Both the position numbers and the translations under genes were made by a program. Positions 9,573 through 18,125 of a DNA stretch of 64,000 bases are shown piece after piece. The notes below the pieces were generated by a model. That model was not told the DNA's origin. It saw nothing but the letters and a program-made list of their open reading frames with translations, and searched no databases. The stretch's first letter is position 1. Every line of letters begins with the position of its first letter. Source of the DNA: RPQJ01 sp963793675 (lineage in GTDB: Bacteria > Pseudomonadota > Gammaproteobacteria > Steroidobacterales > Steroidobacteraceae); contig CAWCBA010000010.1 in the NCBI GenBank assembly GCA_963793675.1, positions 682,001-746,000 on the forward strand, read 5' to 3'.

Positions 9573-9773
9573 CTAGCGGCGCAGCAGCCAGAAGACCAGG
9601 CTAAGCACGAGGCTCAACACGATCATGGTCGTAAAGGGCGCGAAGAGCTTGAAACCGGGTCGGTCGATGACGATGTCGCCCGGCAGGCGACCCAGCGGCA
9701 GTTTGCTGATCCATGGCCACAGCAGGCCGATGGCGGCGATCAACAGTCCGATCGTGATGAGCAGGCGTTGCAT
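9573..9773 (-). CDS. DUF2905 small membrane protein
   Basis: A 66-residue protein of the DUF2905 family: a first membrane helix (LLITIGLLIAAIGLLWPW), the conserved short loop LGRLPGDIVIDRPGF and a second helix (MIVLSLVLSLVFWLL). The start at 9773 (MQRLLITIG) is preferred over the upstream GTG at 9797 because it begins right before the first helix. Members are found near ruvABC or trehalose and queuosine genes in many bacteria, but no function is known. Here it stands alone on the minus strand, next to vapBC. Confidence 0.85.
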   Translation of the reverse strand: MQRLLITIGLLIAAIGLLWPWISKLPLGRLPGDIVIDRPGFKLFAPFTTMIVLSLVLSLVFWLLRR

Positions 9774-9832
9774 GGCGCCATGGCAAACGAGAGACACCGG
9801 ATCCTGGGGCAGCGGTTGCGCCGATCGGGTCG

Positions 9833-10252
9833 TCAGTGGCGAGGGCGGCGGGCGGACCAGACGCGAAGCTCGATGTGTCGGGCCGCTTGGTGGAAATCGC
9901 GATCCGTGGTGAGCATCAGCAGGTCGTGCCGCGTGCAGAGCTGTGCAAACAATGCATCGATGGTGCCGAGTTGCAGGCCTTTGCGCCGGCAGGCATTGCG
10001 CAGCTCCGCGGCCTCGATGTGATCGCGGCGGTCCGGCACGATCAGCGGCAGGGCAGTGAAGCGTTCGATGATCTGCTTGCGGGCCCGCGGGCCCGCAAAA
10101 CCCTGCAGTAGTTCCTGCAGCACAAGCCCGGTCGTCACCAGACTCTCTCCGCCGCGTATCGCGGCCGCGAGCGCGTCGACTTCGGGTACGTCGACCGGCG
10201 CATCGCGACGCAGCGCGAGCGACCAGACGCTGGTGTCAACGAACAGCGTCAT
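9833..10252 (-). CDS. vapC: VapC-type PIN-domain ribonuclease toxin
   Basis: Toxin of a type II module: a 139-residue PIN domain with the four expected acidic positions visible, Asp6 (FVDTSVW), Glu47 (LQELLQG), Asp99 (GTIDALFAQ) and Asp117/119 (TTDRDF). PIN toxins cleave RNA, usually tRNA or rRNA, in an Mg-dependent reaction and are held inactive by their VapB partner. The gene starts 12 bases after the stop of the antitoxin gene on the same strand, the standard vapB-vapC order. Confidence 0.9.
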   Translation of the reverse strand: MTLFVDTSVWSLALRRDAPVDVPEVDALAAAIRGGESLVTTGLVLQELLQGFAGPRARKQIIERFTALPLIVPDRRDHIEAAELRNACRRKGLQLGTIDALFAQLCTRHDLLMLTTDRDFHQAARHIELRVWSARRPRH

Positions 10253-10264
10253 CCGCGGGTGCGC

Positions 10265-10451
10265 TCAGCCTTGTAATCGTACGCCGGTGTCCCACTCGAG
10301 CTTGCCCATCAGCTCGAGCAGGCGCTTCTGGCGGTGGCGGGCGACGAATTCCTCGAGCGCACGGGTGACCGCAGCGCGCTTGGTCTGCTCGCCGCTCACC
10401 TCGAGCGCCGCTTCGATGAGTCTGCGGATCGATCGACAGATTGGTCGCCAT
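10265..10451 (-). CDS. vapB: VapB-type antitoxin, frameshifted
   Basis: Antitoxin and likely autorepressor. MATNLSIDPQ is encoded from 10451, and LIEAALEVSGEQTKRAAVTRALEEFVARHRQ with the toxin-binding tail LLELMGKLEWD follows in a different frame. One extra A near 10421 separates the two; removing it gives the normal about 61-residue protein of the ribbon-helix-helix DUF2191/VapB family. If the insertion is real, the toxin would lack its antitoxin, so a sequence error is more likely. Confidence 0.82.
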
Positions 10452-10480
10452 GTGTGATACCTCACACACATTTTCACACA
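10451..10480. promoter_or_regulatory. Probable VapB operator
   Basis: TGTGTGA-TACC-TCACACA (10451-10468) is a perfect 7-4-7 palindrome touching the vapB start codon, and a third TCACACA half-site follows at 10474. Inverted half-sites at the start of the antitoxin gene are the usual arrangement for VapB autorepression; the assignment is inference. Confidence 0.6.
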
Positions 10481-10520
10481 TACGTTCTCATCCGGCAAAT
10501 GCTCTTGAAAGCCCGACAGG

Positions 10521-10546
10521 AGGAAGGGGCCGGGCGACCCCTTCCT
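10521..10546. terminator. Hairpin, possible terminator
   Basis: AGGAAGGGG and CCCCTTCCT form a perfect 9-bp stem around an 8-base loop, in the intergenic space upstream of vapB. No T tract. Confidence 0.45.
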
Positions 10547-10616
10547 GACACTGGGGCAAGACGTCAGCGGCGGCGGCGGGAAGTCGTTCGAATGTGTGGC
10601 GGGTTTGCATAGAAAG

Positions 10617-10642
10617 AGAATCCCGGCCTCAGCCGGGATTCT
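10617..10642. terminator. Strong hairpin downstream of the radC remnant
   Basis: AGAATCCCGGC, loop CTCA, GCCGGGATTCT: a perfect 11-bp stem located just past the end of the minus-strand radC fragment and shaped like an intrinsic terminator. The flanking AGAAAG becomes a CTTTCT U-rich tail on the minus strand. Confidence 0.6.
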
Positions 10643-10672
10643 GATTCCGATGCCGATGCGGAGATGGCGGGC

Positions 10673-10810
10673 TTACGGGAGCCCGCGTTCGGCGAAGCTG
10701 ACGACGGTGTCGCCGGTGACGAGCAGGTGGTCGAGGATACGGATGTCGACGAGTGCGAGTGTATCGCGCAGACGGTGGGTGAGGAGCTCGTCGGCCTGCG
10801 ACGGCTCGGC
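10673..10810 (-). pseudogene. radC C-terminal remnant
   Basis: The last 45 codons of a RadC/JAB-domain gene (AEPSQADELLTHRLRD, VDIRILDHLLV, SFAERGL). The preceding metal-binding HNHPSG segment and everything upstream are absent; the sequence before AEPSQ is unrelated. RadC-like genes are frequent passengers on plasmids and genomic islands, so this is probably a scar of an earlier insertion or deletion at the edge of the accessory region. Confidence 0.75.
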
Positions 10811-10896
10811 CGGGAGCGAGCGTGGGAGTGACGGTCGACTCGGCGAGTAGAGGAACGACGCCTGACGACGCGTCCGGCGCGGCGGCGCGGTACCCA

Positions 10897-11298
10897 CTAC
10901 GGCTCGTAGACGCACACCTCGCCGGTTCGACTGAAGGTCCTGGGGAGCTCGTAGCGCGGCGGCCAACCGCGATCGACCGCTTCGGCGAACAGCTGGCTGG
11001 CCGCGTCGGCCACTGCGTTCGGCACCAGCGTCGTCTGGGCGACCTTGCGGAGCCAGGCCATGAACGCTGCGCGGTCGAACTGCACGGGACTCTTCAGGTA
11101 CCAGCCGTGCGGGTCCTGGTAGCCCTCCGCTTCCTCGATCCATTCGGGCAGGCCGGCATCGCGTCGCAGGAATTCGACGATGCGACTGTCGTCCTCGTCG
11201 TCCCCGCGGTAGGGCCGACCCAGCAGCTGCTGCACGTCGGGCCAGCTGATGCGGATGTCGCCGTTGTCGAGTCGCTGGTGCGAGACCCAGGACGCCAT
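10897..11298 (-). CDS. Conserved-looking hypothetical protein
   Basis: A 133-residue soluble, acidic protein with no domain I recognise. The start at 11298 (MASWVSHQRLDNGDIRISW) is supported by AGGGAGG about 7 bases upstream. The sequence has a globular composition with many aromatic residues (DPHGWYLKSPVQFDRAAFMAWL) and no signal or membrane segment. Its codon use and clear ribosome site make it a real gene, despite its position beside the radC scar. Function unknown. Confidence 0.65.
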   Translation of the reverse strand: MASWVSHQRLDNGDIRISWPDVQQLLGRPYRGDDEDDSRIVEFLRRDAGLPEWIEEAEGYQDPHGWYLKSPVQFDRAAFMAWLRKVAQTTLVPNAVADAASQLFAEAVDRGWPPRYELPRTFSRTGEVCVYEP

Positions 11299-11639
11299 GG
11301 TCGTTCCTCCCTGATCCGTTGCGTCGTATTTAGCACGCCGTCGAGTGGTGGGAACTTGCGGTAACCCGCAGTCTGGATCCGATTCGGCGGGCAGACCGCC
11401 GATGCCGATCGCGTGCCCAGACGCTGACGCGGTGACAACGCCGGCGGTGCGCCGAAGCCGTTCATGCCGTCGAAGCGAATGTGAGGAAAGTGCGACCACA
11501 ATCTTCGGGCAACTCTTCGAGCCGGTGTCGGGCACCTACACCTGCGTGCCAGGGTGCGAGAAGAGCGCTCAGGCGCTGCTGATCGACCCGGTGGTCAATT
11601 CGATCGACCGCCTGCCGTGTGTCGATGTAGCCTGAAGCC
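11299..11639. other. Intergenic, nothing recognised
   Basis: No gene or obvious repeat seen; it presumably holds the divergent promoters of the flanking genes. Confidence 0.5.
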
Positions 11640-12468
11640 ATGCTGTCCATCTCGTTGGGGCCATTCGCTTTGCCAGTGGCACCTCTGCTGTTGTTGCTGG
11701 CCGTTTGGGGTGCGTCATGGCTGGCCTCGCGACTGGCGGCCAAGGGTACCGAGCGGGATTCATCCGCTTCCGCCGGCAATGCCGTGCTCAACGCCGCGCT
11801 GTTCGGTTTTCTGGCGGCACGACTGGTGCACCTGGCACTTCACGCGGACCTGTACATCGCCTCACCGTGGTCTGCGTTGGATGTACGCGACGCTGGCTGG
11901 CATTTGCCGACCGGTGTAGTGGCCGGCGGCGCGTGGTTGGCATGGCGCGGCTGGCGCTTGCCGGCGTTGCGCCGGCCTCTGGCCGTGAGTGGCGTGGCGG
12001 GGATGGCTTTCTGGCTCGCCGCAACGGCTGCCACCAGCCTGGGCCAAGCCAAGGAGATGCCGTCACTGCTGCTGACCGAGCTGAACGGCGGTTCGCAACT
12101 CACGCTCTCCCAGGCCGGCGCGCGGCCGCCCGGTGGTCGTGAGTCTGTGGGCCAGTTGGTGCGGGCCCTGTCGACAAGAAATGCCGATGCTGGCGGCGGT
12201 TCAGCAGCGTGAGTCAACGGTGGGCTTTCTGTTCGTCAACCAGGGCGAAACTGACAGCGCCGTGCGCGCTTATCTGACGGACCAAGGCCTGCCGCTGCGC
12301 GAGGTTCTGCTGGACGCCGGCTCGCAACTCGGTCCCGCCGTCGGGTCGCGCGGGCTGCCCACCACGCTGTTCTACGATGCCCAGGGACAGCAGGTCGATG
12401 CACATTTTGGCGTGCTGAACGCCGCCGCACTGGAAAGCAGGCTTCGTCAACTGCGCGTTGCCCGATGA
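11640..12468 (+). CDS. TlpA-like thiol-disulfide protein with Lgt-like membrane domain, one frameshift
   Basis: The N-terminal about 135 residues contain four hydrophobic helices with an arrangement resembling the N-terminus of prolipoprotein diacylglyceryl transferase (LGPFALPVAPLLLLLAVWG, AALFGFLAARLVHLALH). After a one-base insertion near 12130 the frame continues with a thioredoxin fold: VVVSLWASWCGPCRQEMPML holds the CGPC active site, and GLPTTLFYDAQG is the cis-Pro loop. Joined length is about 275 residues. It likely acts in the periplasm as a membrane-anchored disulfide reductase supporting cytochrome c or outer-membrane protein maturation, an inference from the TlpA family. Confidence 0.8.
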
Positions 12469-12662
12469 CACGCAACCTCACTGCGGGCGCACCGTTGCAG
12501 GATCTCACGGGATTCAAGCGGTTGAAGAAAGGCGGGCTCAATGCCAAGGGCATCACGCGACAAAAGAAGCGTGTTTGGACTCTGCCGTCGTCGAAGTTCG
12601 AGGTCGTGCCCGCCATGGCGGGGCTGGTGGGGAAGTTGTTCGATCGGGCAGTCGACAGCTGA
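12465..12662 (+). CDS. Possible small basic protein coupled to the TlpA-like gene
   Basis: The ATG at 12465 overlaps the stop of the preceding gene as ATGA, giving 65 residues rich in Lys and Arg (FKRLKKGGLNAKGITRQKKRVW) ending LVGKLFDRAVDS. I do not recognise a family and see no independent ribosome site. The overlap supports translation, but the composition is not diagnostic and a chance open frame remains possible. Confidence 0.35.
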   Translation: MTRNLTAGAPLQDLTGFKRLKKGGLNAKGITRQKKRVWTLPSSKFEVVPAMAGLVGKLFDRAVDS

Positions 12663-12707
12663 GCAGAATCGAACGCGCTGTCCGCGCGTCTCGGATGACC
12701 CGTTCAA

Positions 12708-12977
12708 CTAGCCACGGTCCTCTTCGGCGGCATCGTCGTTGACCACGCGGTAGTGGATTTGACCGTCCTCGCGGCGGGCGTAGACGCTGGTGACGTCGTG
12801 AGTGGTCGAGCGGATGTCGATGCGGGCGATTTCCACTTCGTCGTCCGTCATGTCGGGCAGGTATTCACCGCCCATCAGGGTGGGGCGAATGCGACCGATG
12901 GCCGCGCGTTCGCCCTCGGAAAGTTTTTCTTTCGCCAGAAACTCCGGGATCTCGTCGAGCTTGCCGGCGTCGATCAT
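12708..12977 (-). CDS. Small conserved hypothetical protein, start uncertain
   Basis: The frame encodes MIDAGKLDEIPEFLAKEKLS, then GRIRPTLMGGEYLPDMTDDEVEIARIDI and VTSVYARREDGQIHYRVV. The balanced composition and recurring pattern suggest a genuine conserved protein often seen near mobile elements. Residues upstream in the same frame (ETRAHGHHRAALQR) also look coding, but no ATG is visible there before the sequence becomes unconvincing, so a frameshift near 13000 may have removed the true start. The given start is the first internal Met. Function unknown. Confidence 0.5.
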   Translation of the reverse strand: MIDAGKLDEIPEFLAKEKLSEGERAAIGRIRPTLMGGEYLPDMTDDEVEIARIDIRSTTHDVTSVYARREDGQIHYRVVNDDAAEEDRG

Positions 12978-13198
12978 CCGCTGCAGCGCGGCGCGGTGGT
13001 GTCCATGGGCTCGCGTCTCGTGGTTCGGGTGCCCAGTGTCGTCCGGTGTTGGCTCATCGGGTGAACTGGCGGAAAATCCATGCCCGGGTAGGGGTCCGGG
13101 GGTAGGTTTGGCGGGGGTGCTCCACCTAGTCGCGGCAATGGCCGTACCGAATATCGGATTCGCGTGCCAGTTCGACACCGACGGTAGGAATGCAGGAC

Positions 13199-13327
13199 AT
13201 GAGCAGAAAGAACGCGCCGGAGATCCTGATTGATTCCGAAGGGCGCTCCTGGGATCCAGATGATTTTGATCGCGATGCGCAGGGGGTGGAGGCGCCCAAT
13301 CAGCGTGAGCACAGAGGTTGTGTATGA
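13199..13327 (+). CDS. Small acidic protein (42 aa) coupled to the permease-like gene
   Basis: The ATG at 13199 opens 42 codons beginning MSRKNAPEILIDSEGRSWDP and ending in TGA at 13325, which overlaps the ATG of the next gene as ATGA. The preceding GCAGGAC is a modest ribosome site. The composition (alternating acidic and hydrophobic residues, no rare-codon run) is reasonable for a real peptide, and the overlap implies coupling. No family recognised. Confidence 0.45.
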   Translation: MSRKNAPEILIDSEGRSWDPDDFDRDAQGVEAPNQREHRGCV

Positions 13328-13734
13328 GTAATGTCACGTGGTATTCGCGATTTGCCAAGGCGACCGCGCACTTCTGCGGCCGGCCAAGGGTCTTCGTCAT
13401 CGCTGTGGGCGTCATCGTGTTCTGGATAGCCAGCGGCCCGATCTTCGGCTTCAGTGACACCTGGCAACTGGTCATCAACACTGGCACCACGATCATCACT
13501 TTCCTGATGGTCTTCCTGATCCAGAACACCCAGAACCGGGACACCGAGGCGATCCAGGTGAAACTCGACGAACTCATCCGTGCGACCCAGGGTGCCCACA
13601 ACGCTCTGCTCGATCTCGAAGAACTCGAGGAAGAAACGCTCGATTCGTTCCGGGCCAGGTATCAAGCACTGGCCAAGGCAGCAAGAATGGGGGCGACGCA
13701 GGGCTTTGCCGACACCGGCACGCCGGAGCCGTAA
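13324..13734 (+). CDS. Low-affinity iron permease-like membrane protein
   Basis: A 136-residue inner-membrane protein of the low-affinity iron/copper permease family (PF04120 type): FAKATAHFCGRPRVFVIAVGVIVFWIASGP is the first conserved helix, DTWQLVINTGTTIITFLMVFLIQNTQNRD is the family hallmark around the second helix, and AIQVKLDELIR starts the cytoplasmic tail. Bacterial members are short and their transport role is unproven; the name derives from yeast FET4-like proteins. The start at 13324 overlaps the preceding small gene. Confidence 0.85.
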   Translation: MSNVTWYSRFAKATAHFCGRPRVFVIAVGVIVFWIASGPIFGFSDTWQLVINTGTTIITFLMVFLIQNTQNRDTEAIQVKLDELIRATQGAHNALLDLEELEEETLDSFRARYQALAKAARMGATQGFADTGTPEP

Positions 13735-13986
13735 GCGAGACCGGTGCTGAGTGACTGTCGACCGGATGACTTCGCCGCGGGCAACCATGGCCGAAAGCCG
13801 GGACCGCATTACCAGGAGGGCAGGGGGACACATGGCGACGAACACCGGCAGAAAGAAGAGCGTGTCAGCTGGGGGCGCTTCGCCAAGATGATGGATGAGT
13901 TGGCATATGGGCAGAAGTAGCGACCGGCCAGCCGTCCTGCTGCGGGCAGCGAGTCTGCGGCAGGCGCTGCGCGCCACAGTGACGAC

Positions 13987-14646
13987 ATGATGGACTACGC
14001 GCGGCTGAAAGACCGGCATCGGGCAGAGCGGGGTGCCTGGCACCCGAACCTGTCGTTGCGGGTGCACCGGGCCTTGTCGTGGCTCGACCGGGCGGAGCAG
14101 CTGGGCGAGCAGGGCGATGCGGACGGGCAGTTCATCCTGCTGTGGATCGCGTTCAACGCGGCGTACGCGACCGAGATCGACGAGCGGTACCGGTTGTCCG
14201 AGCAGGAGACGTTCCGAAAATTCCTGCAAAAGCTCGTCGAGCTGGACACGACGGGGCGCATTGCCGAGCTGGTGTGGACGGAATTCCCCAAGAGCATCCG
14301 GGTGTTGCTCGACAACAAGTTTGTCTTTCAAGACTTCTGGAATTTTCAGAACGGGACGCTTGCGGAGGAGGAGTGGAAGCGACGCTTCGCGGGTGCCAAA
14401 AAGGCAGCCAAGTCGGCGCTCGCCGCTCGCGACACGGTGACGGTGCTGGCGGTGGTGCTGTCGCGGATCTACACGCTGCGCAACCAGCTGGTGCACGGCG
14501 GTGCCACCTGGAACGGGTCGGTCAATCGCGAGCAGATGCGCGACTGCGTCAACCTGATGGGCAAGCTGGTGCCGCTGGTCGTCGAGATCATGATGGACAA
14601 CCCGGGGACGTTGTGGGGCGACGCGGTTTATCCGGTGGTGAAGTGA
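13987..14646 (+). CDS. HEPN-like domain protein
   Basis: A 219-residue alpha-helical soluble protein. The region IYTLRNQLVHGGATWN contains the Arg-x4-His motif typical of HEPN ribonuclease folds (Arg-Asn-Gln-Leu-Val-His), preceded by the helix FILLWIAFNAAYATE that often defines Apea-like HEPN proteins. HEPN domains commonly cleave RNA in toxin-antitoxin, CRISPR or abortive-infection systems. No antitoxin is evident alongside, and ATG 13987 or 13990 could be the start. It directly precedes the MoxR operon leader, but whether it belongs to that system is unknown. Confidence 0.7.
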   Translation: MMDYARLKDRHRAERGAWHPNLSLRVHRALSWLDRAEQLGEQGDADGQFILLWIAFNAAYATEIDERYRLSEQETFRKFLQKLVELDTTGRIAELVWTEFPKSIRVLLDNKFVFQDFWNFQNGTLAEEEWKRRFAGAKKAAKSALAARDTVTVLAVVLSRIYTLRNQLVHGGATWNGSVNREQMRDCVNLMGKLVPLVVEIMMDNPGTLWGDAVYPVVK

Positions 14647-14656
14647 GGGGACGCGG

Positions 14657-14799
14657 GCTCACCCGTTGAGCCTCCCGCGCGCGTATAATTCACCCAGCAT
14701 CAAGAACGGAGCACGTGCTCCGGCCAACCTGCCAGCTCGGCAAGGTGGATCGCCATTTCGGCGGATGCGGCCCGATCCAGGGCAACGAAGGAGCGACAC
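14657..14799 (+). promoter_or_regulatory. Leader of the MoxR operon, copy 1, with structured RNA potential
   Basis: It begins with TGAGCCTCC and a TATAAT box (14684-14689), then the 14-bp palindrome GGAGCACGTGCTCC. Next comes GGCC-(ACCTGCC...GGCAAGGT)-(CGCC ATTTC GGCG)-GGCC, which could fold as two hairpins closed by a GGCC stem. GAAGGAG precedes the ATG at 14800. A nearly identical copy stands at 19089-19231 before another start codon. Possible regulatory RNA or attenuator; I cannot match it to a known riboswitch. Confidence 0.55.
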
Positions 14800-16291
14800 A
14801 TGTCCAGTCCGTCCGATCGCCGCGCGTTCGCGCGCCACGCGCCAGCGCAGTCTCCGCAACCCATGCTGCCCGCAGCGCCCAGTGGCCCGGCCTTCAAGCT
14901 CGCCGACCTCGGCGTCTACGGCTTCGACCGTCACGAGACGACGATCCTCGCGGCACTCGTCACCGAAGACCCGCTGCTGCTGGTCGGCCGCAGCGGCACC
15001 GGCAAGACCTTCCTGCTCAACACGCTCTCGGAGGCGCTCGGCCTCGAGCACCGCCACTACAACGCGAGCCTGATCTCGTTCGACGACCTGGTCGGCTTCC
15101 CGTACCCGGACGAGGCGCACTCGACCGTGCGCTTCCTCGAGACGCCGGCCACCGTGTGGGGCGCGGAGTCGGTGCTCATCGACGAGATCTCGCGCTGCAA
15201 GCCCGAGCACCAGAACCGGCTGTTTTCGCTGGTGCACGAGCGCAAGCTGCAGGGCCTGCCGCTCAAGCGCCTGCGCTACCGCTGGGCCGCGATGAACCCG
15301 TGCACGTCCGACCAGGGCGGCACCGAGGACTACTCGGGTTCCGAGCCGCTCGACCCCGCGCTCGCCGACCGGTTCTGCGCTGATCGTCACGGCGGCCGAC
15401 TGGAGCGATCTCACCAACGCGCAGCAGCAGGCGATCGTCGCGCCGTCGGGCGAGGGCATGGTCACGCCGCGCAACGACGCGCTGTGCGACGCGGTCGACG
15501 CCTGGCGTGCGTCAGTTCACCGAACAGGTGAACGCCTGCCCGCCGCAGGTGACCACCTACGTCACCACGGTGGTGAGCGCGCTGAACGGCGCCTGCATCC
15601 GCATCTCGCCGCGACGGGCGCGATTGCTCGCCCGCAGCCTGGTCGCCGCGACCATCGTCGCGGGCCGCGCGACCTCCGGCCATCTTCAAGAGCGTGCTCG
15701 AGTGCAGCCTGCCGCACACGCACGTGGGGCCAGGCGATCGATCACGCGGTGATCGCGCGCCGCGCACCGTGCCGGCTGGGACGCCTCGCGCGAGGAGGCG
15801 GGCGCGTGGATCCACGGCGTTCCTCGCCGAGCAGAGCCTGCCGCGCAAGCTCTCGCTGCTGCTCGACAACTGCACCGGACCCGGACCAGGGCTCGCAGGC
15901 CGATCGCGCAACTCATTGCCAACGAATCCCCCGACCGCGCCGCGGCGTTCGCGTTCGCGACGTACCCGGCCGCGCTCGCCGGCAGGCTGCCGATCGGCGC
16001 CGAGGGCGTGAACGACCTCGCGAAGCTCGCCGTGCCGCTGCTCGACGCCGAGGGCGAGCTCTCGTGGCAGGAGCGGCTGAGCGAGAAAGGCACCAGCCAC
16101 CCGGTGATCGCGAGCATCGGCCAGGTGCTGGCTCCGCTCAGGGACACCCGCCTCGCGCGGGCGCGGCAGTTCCTCACGGCCTGCGTGGTGCGCGGCATCG
16201 CGCTGCCGTCGCCGGCCGCGCTCGAGCCGCAGCTGCACGAGTGCGTGAAGCTGCTGCGCGCGCCGGGCTCGCCGCGGGAGCGCGGCCGTGA
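14800..16291 (+). CDS. MoxR-family AAA+ ATPase with long C-terminal extension, many frameshifts
   Basis: AAA+ ATPase of the MoxR group: Walker A LLVGRSGTGKTFLLN, a substrate-loop segment (SLISFDDLVGFPYPDE), Walker B-like SVLIDEISRCKPEHQNRLFSL, sensor YRWAAMNPC and LDPALADRF. After 15378 the frame shifts at least seven times. Each break can be repaired by deleting one base, yielding LIVTAADWSDL, TYVTTVVSALN, SPRRARLLARSLVAA, LPRKLSLLLDNCTD and AFAFATYPAALAGRLP up to a GTGA overlap with the next gene. The repaired length is about 490 residues. MoxR ATPases act as chaperones with vWA partners, as encoded here. Confidence 0.75.
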
Positions 16292-16772
16292 ACGCCTACG
16301 AACAGTGGACCCGGTACGCTGCGGCGAAGCAGCGCGACCGGGAGCAGTGGGCCAACAGCGGCGGCCCGATGTCCCGGCGCCGCACCGAGCGCGTGGTCGC
16401 GAGCGTGCTGCGCGACGAGGCGTCGCGGATCCACCTGCCGCGGGTGATCCGCGCCGGCGCTGCACTTCGGCGACCGGGATCCGCTCTCCGGCCGTGCTCG
16501 AATCCCTCGCGCGCGTCGGCCTCGACGACGCCGAGCTGCTGCGCGAGCGCTACGACGGCCCCGGCGCACGCCGCTGCTCGTGCGCGTCGTGCCCGACGCG
16601 CGCTGGGGCGTGCAGGTCGGGCAGGGCACGCGACGAGTCGATCCTGCGGCAGGCGCTGCTGCTGGGCCTGTGCACGGCCTGGCAGTACGACCCGTCGCGT
16701 CCGGTGCTGTGGACGCGCGCGAGCCTGACGCGCCGCGTCGAGCTGTACGAACCCGCGGGGTTCTACGCATGA
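16288..16772 (+). CDS. Unknown third component of the MoxR-vWA operon, frameshifted
   Basis: A GTG at 16288 overlaps the MoxR stop (GTGA). The frame reads MNAYEQWTRYAAAKQRDREQ and SRRRTERVVASVLRDEASRI, then shifts near 16460 to PAVLESLARVGLDDAELLRERYDGPG and, after further shifts, DESILRQALLLGLCTAWQYDPSRPVLW and VELYEPAGFYA. About 160 residues, soluble, no family recognised. The start and stop overlaps on both sides show it is a fixed member of this operon, so its product probably joins the ATPase and metallopeptidase/vWA protein in one complex; that is inference. Confidence 0.6.
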
Positions 16773-18125
16773 ACGCCGCATGCAGGTGCGTGCCCTGGTG
16801 CACGAGCTGATGGACGAGAACCCGTTCGCGATCCGCGCGGTGCTCAGGATCCTGTCGGTCGAGTTCACGAACGCGGTGCCGACGCTCGCGGTCACCAACG
16901 AGCCGCGGCCCCGGCTGCTGATCAACCTCGAGTTCGTCGCCGAGCACTGCCAGCACCGAGGAGCACGTCAAGGCGCTGCTGTGCCACGAGTTCCTGCACG
17001 TGCTGCTGCGCCACACCGACGAGCCCGGGCGCGCCGACGCCAGGCGCGTCACCTGGCGCTCGGACGCGGTGATCAACGCGATCATCCACCGGCAGCTGGG
17101 CGAGACGTACTCCAGCATGATGGCGAGCTACTACGGCCAGGCGCAGGGCCTCGCGAAGCTGCTGCGGCCGATGCGCGCCGACGGAGCGCGGCGCGTACCT
17201 CGCTGGCACTCGGCCAGGCCCGGTACCCGCCGCTGCCGTCGTGGTGGCAGGCGTGGGCCGGCGCTGTACGACGGCAAGCTGCTCGCCGACGACATCGAGC
17301 AGCTCGCCCGCGATCTCGGCAACTCGGTGGCCAGGCCACGCAGCAGGCGAGGTGGCGAGCCGATTCCGCTCGAGAGTCTGCTCGGCAACCACGAGGACGA
17401 CGCGCCGCTCTCCGAAGCGCTGCAGCAGGCACTCGACCGCGCCCGCAAGGAAATGAACGGCGGCGGCATCTGGCGCAACCCGGGGCCGGGCGCCAACCGT
17501 TACGAACTCCTCGTCACGCCCAAGCACGCCGCCATCGCGGAATGGCAGGCCAGGACCCTGCAAGTCCTGCGCAAGCACCTCGAGCCCGCGCCCGGCGCGC
17601 CGTCCGCGCCCGTGCCGGTCACCGCGCGGCTGCCCGTGCTCTCCACCTCCGACCGCCGCGCGTTCCTGCGCGCCACGTGGTCGCCGTTCCTGCCCGAGGC
17701 GCAGTGGGGCGCCACGGCCCTGCGTCCCGAGGGGCGCGCGCAGGTGTACCTCGACGTCTCGGGCTCGATGAACGCCGAGATGCCGCTGGTGGTGGCGCTG
17801 CTCGGCCGGTTGTCGCGGTGGATCCGCCGGCCGTTCTGGGCGTTCAGCACGGAGGTGGTGCCGGCGGTGATCGAGCGCGGCGTGCTGAAAGCCGGCACGT
17901 CGGGCGGCACCAGCCTCGAGTGCGTGATCGCGCACGTCGAGAAGACGCGGCCCGCCAGCGCGGTGATCGTCACGGACGGGTTCGTCGAGACGATCCCGAA
18001 GAAGCGCATCGCCGCGCTCGCGAGGCACGACGCGGCTGCACGCCATCGTCACGCGCGACGGGAATCCGTCGCTGCTCAAGGCCGCGGGGATCCCTTACTC
18101 GCAGCTCGGGAGGTTGCCGAAATGA
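16769..18125 (+). CDS. DUF2201-type metallopeptidase-like/vWA protein, frameshifted
   Basis: The N-terminal domain contains a zinc-protease-like HExxH motif (ALLCHEFLHVLLRHTDE) after VRALVHELMDENPFAIRAVL, matching the putative metallopeptidase domain of DUF2201. The C-terminal domain is von Willebrand A-like with the MIDAS motif YLDVSGSMNAEMP, the second loop AGTSGGTSLE and VIVTDGFVETIPKKR. It ends in SQLGRLPK with TGA overlapping the next ATG (ATGA). Breaks near 16775, 16950, 17190-17270 and 18035 are single-base. About 445 residues after repair. Pairing with MoxR is well known for vWA proteins; the substrate is unknown. Confidence 0.75.

Noticed and set aside
13735..13986. A short gene around 13832 (MATNTGRKKS)
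   Set aside because: Only about 19 codons before a stop, no ribosome site of note and no similarity recognised.
14690..14799. Known SAM or SAH riboswitch before the MetK operon
   Set aside because: The hairpin arrangement does not match the SAM-I, SAM-II, SAM/SAH or SAH consensus as I remember them; kept only as an unassigned leader.
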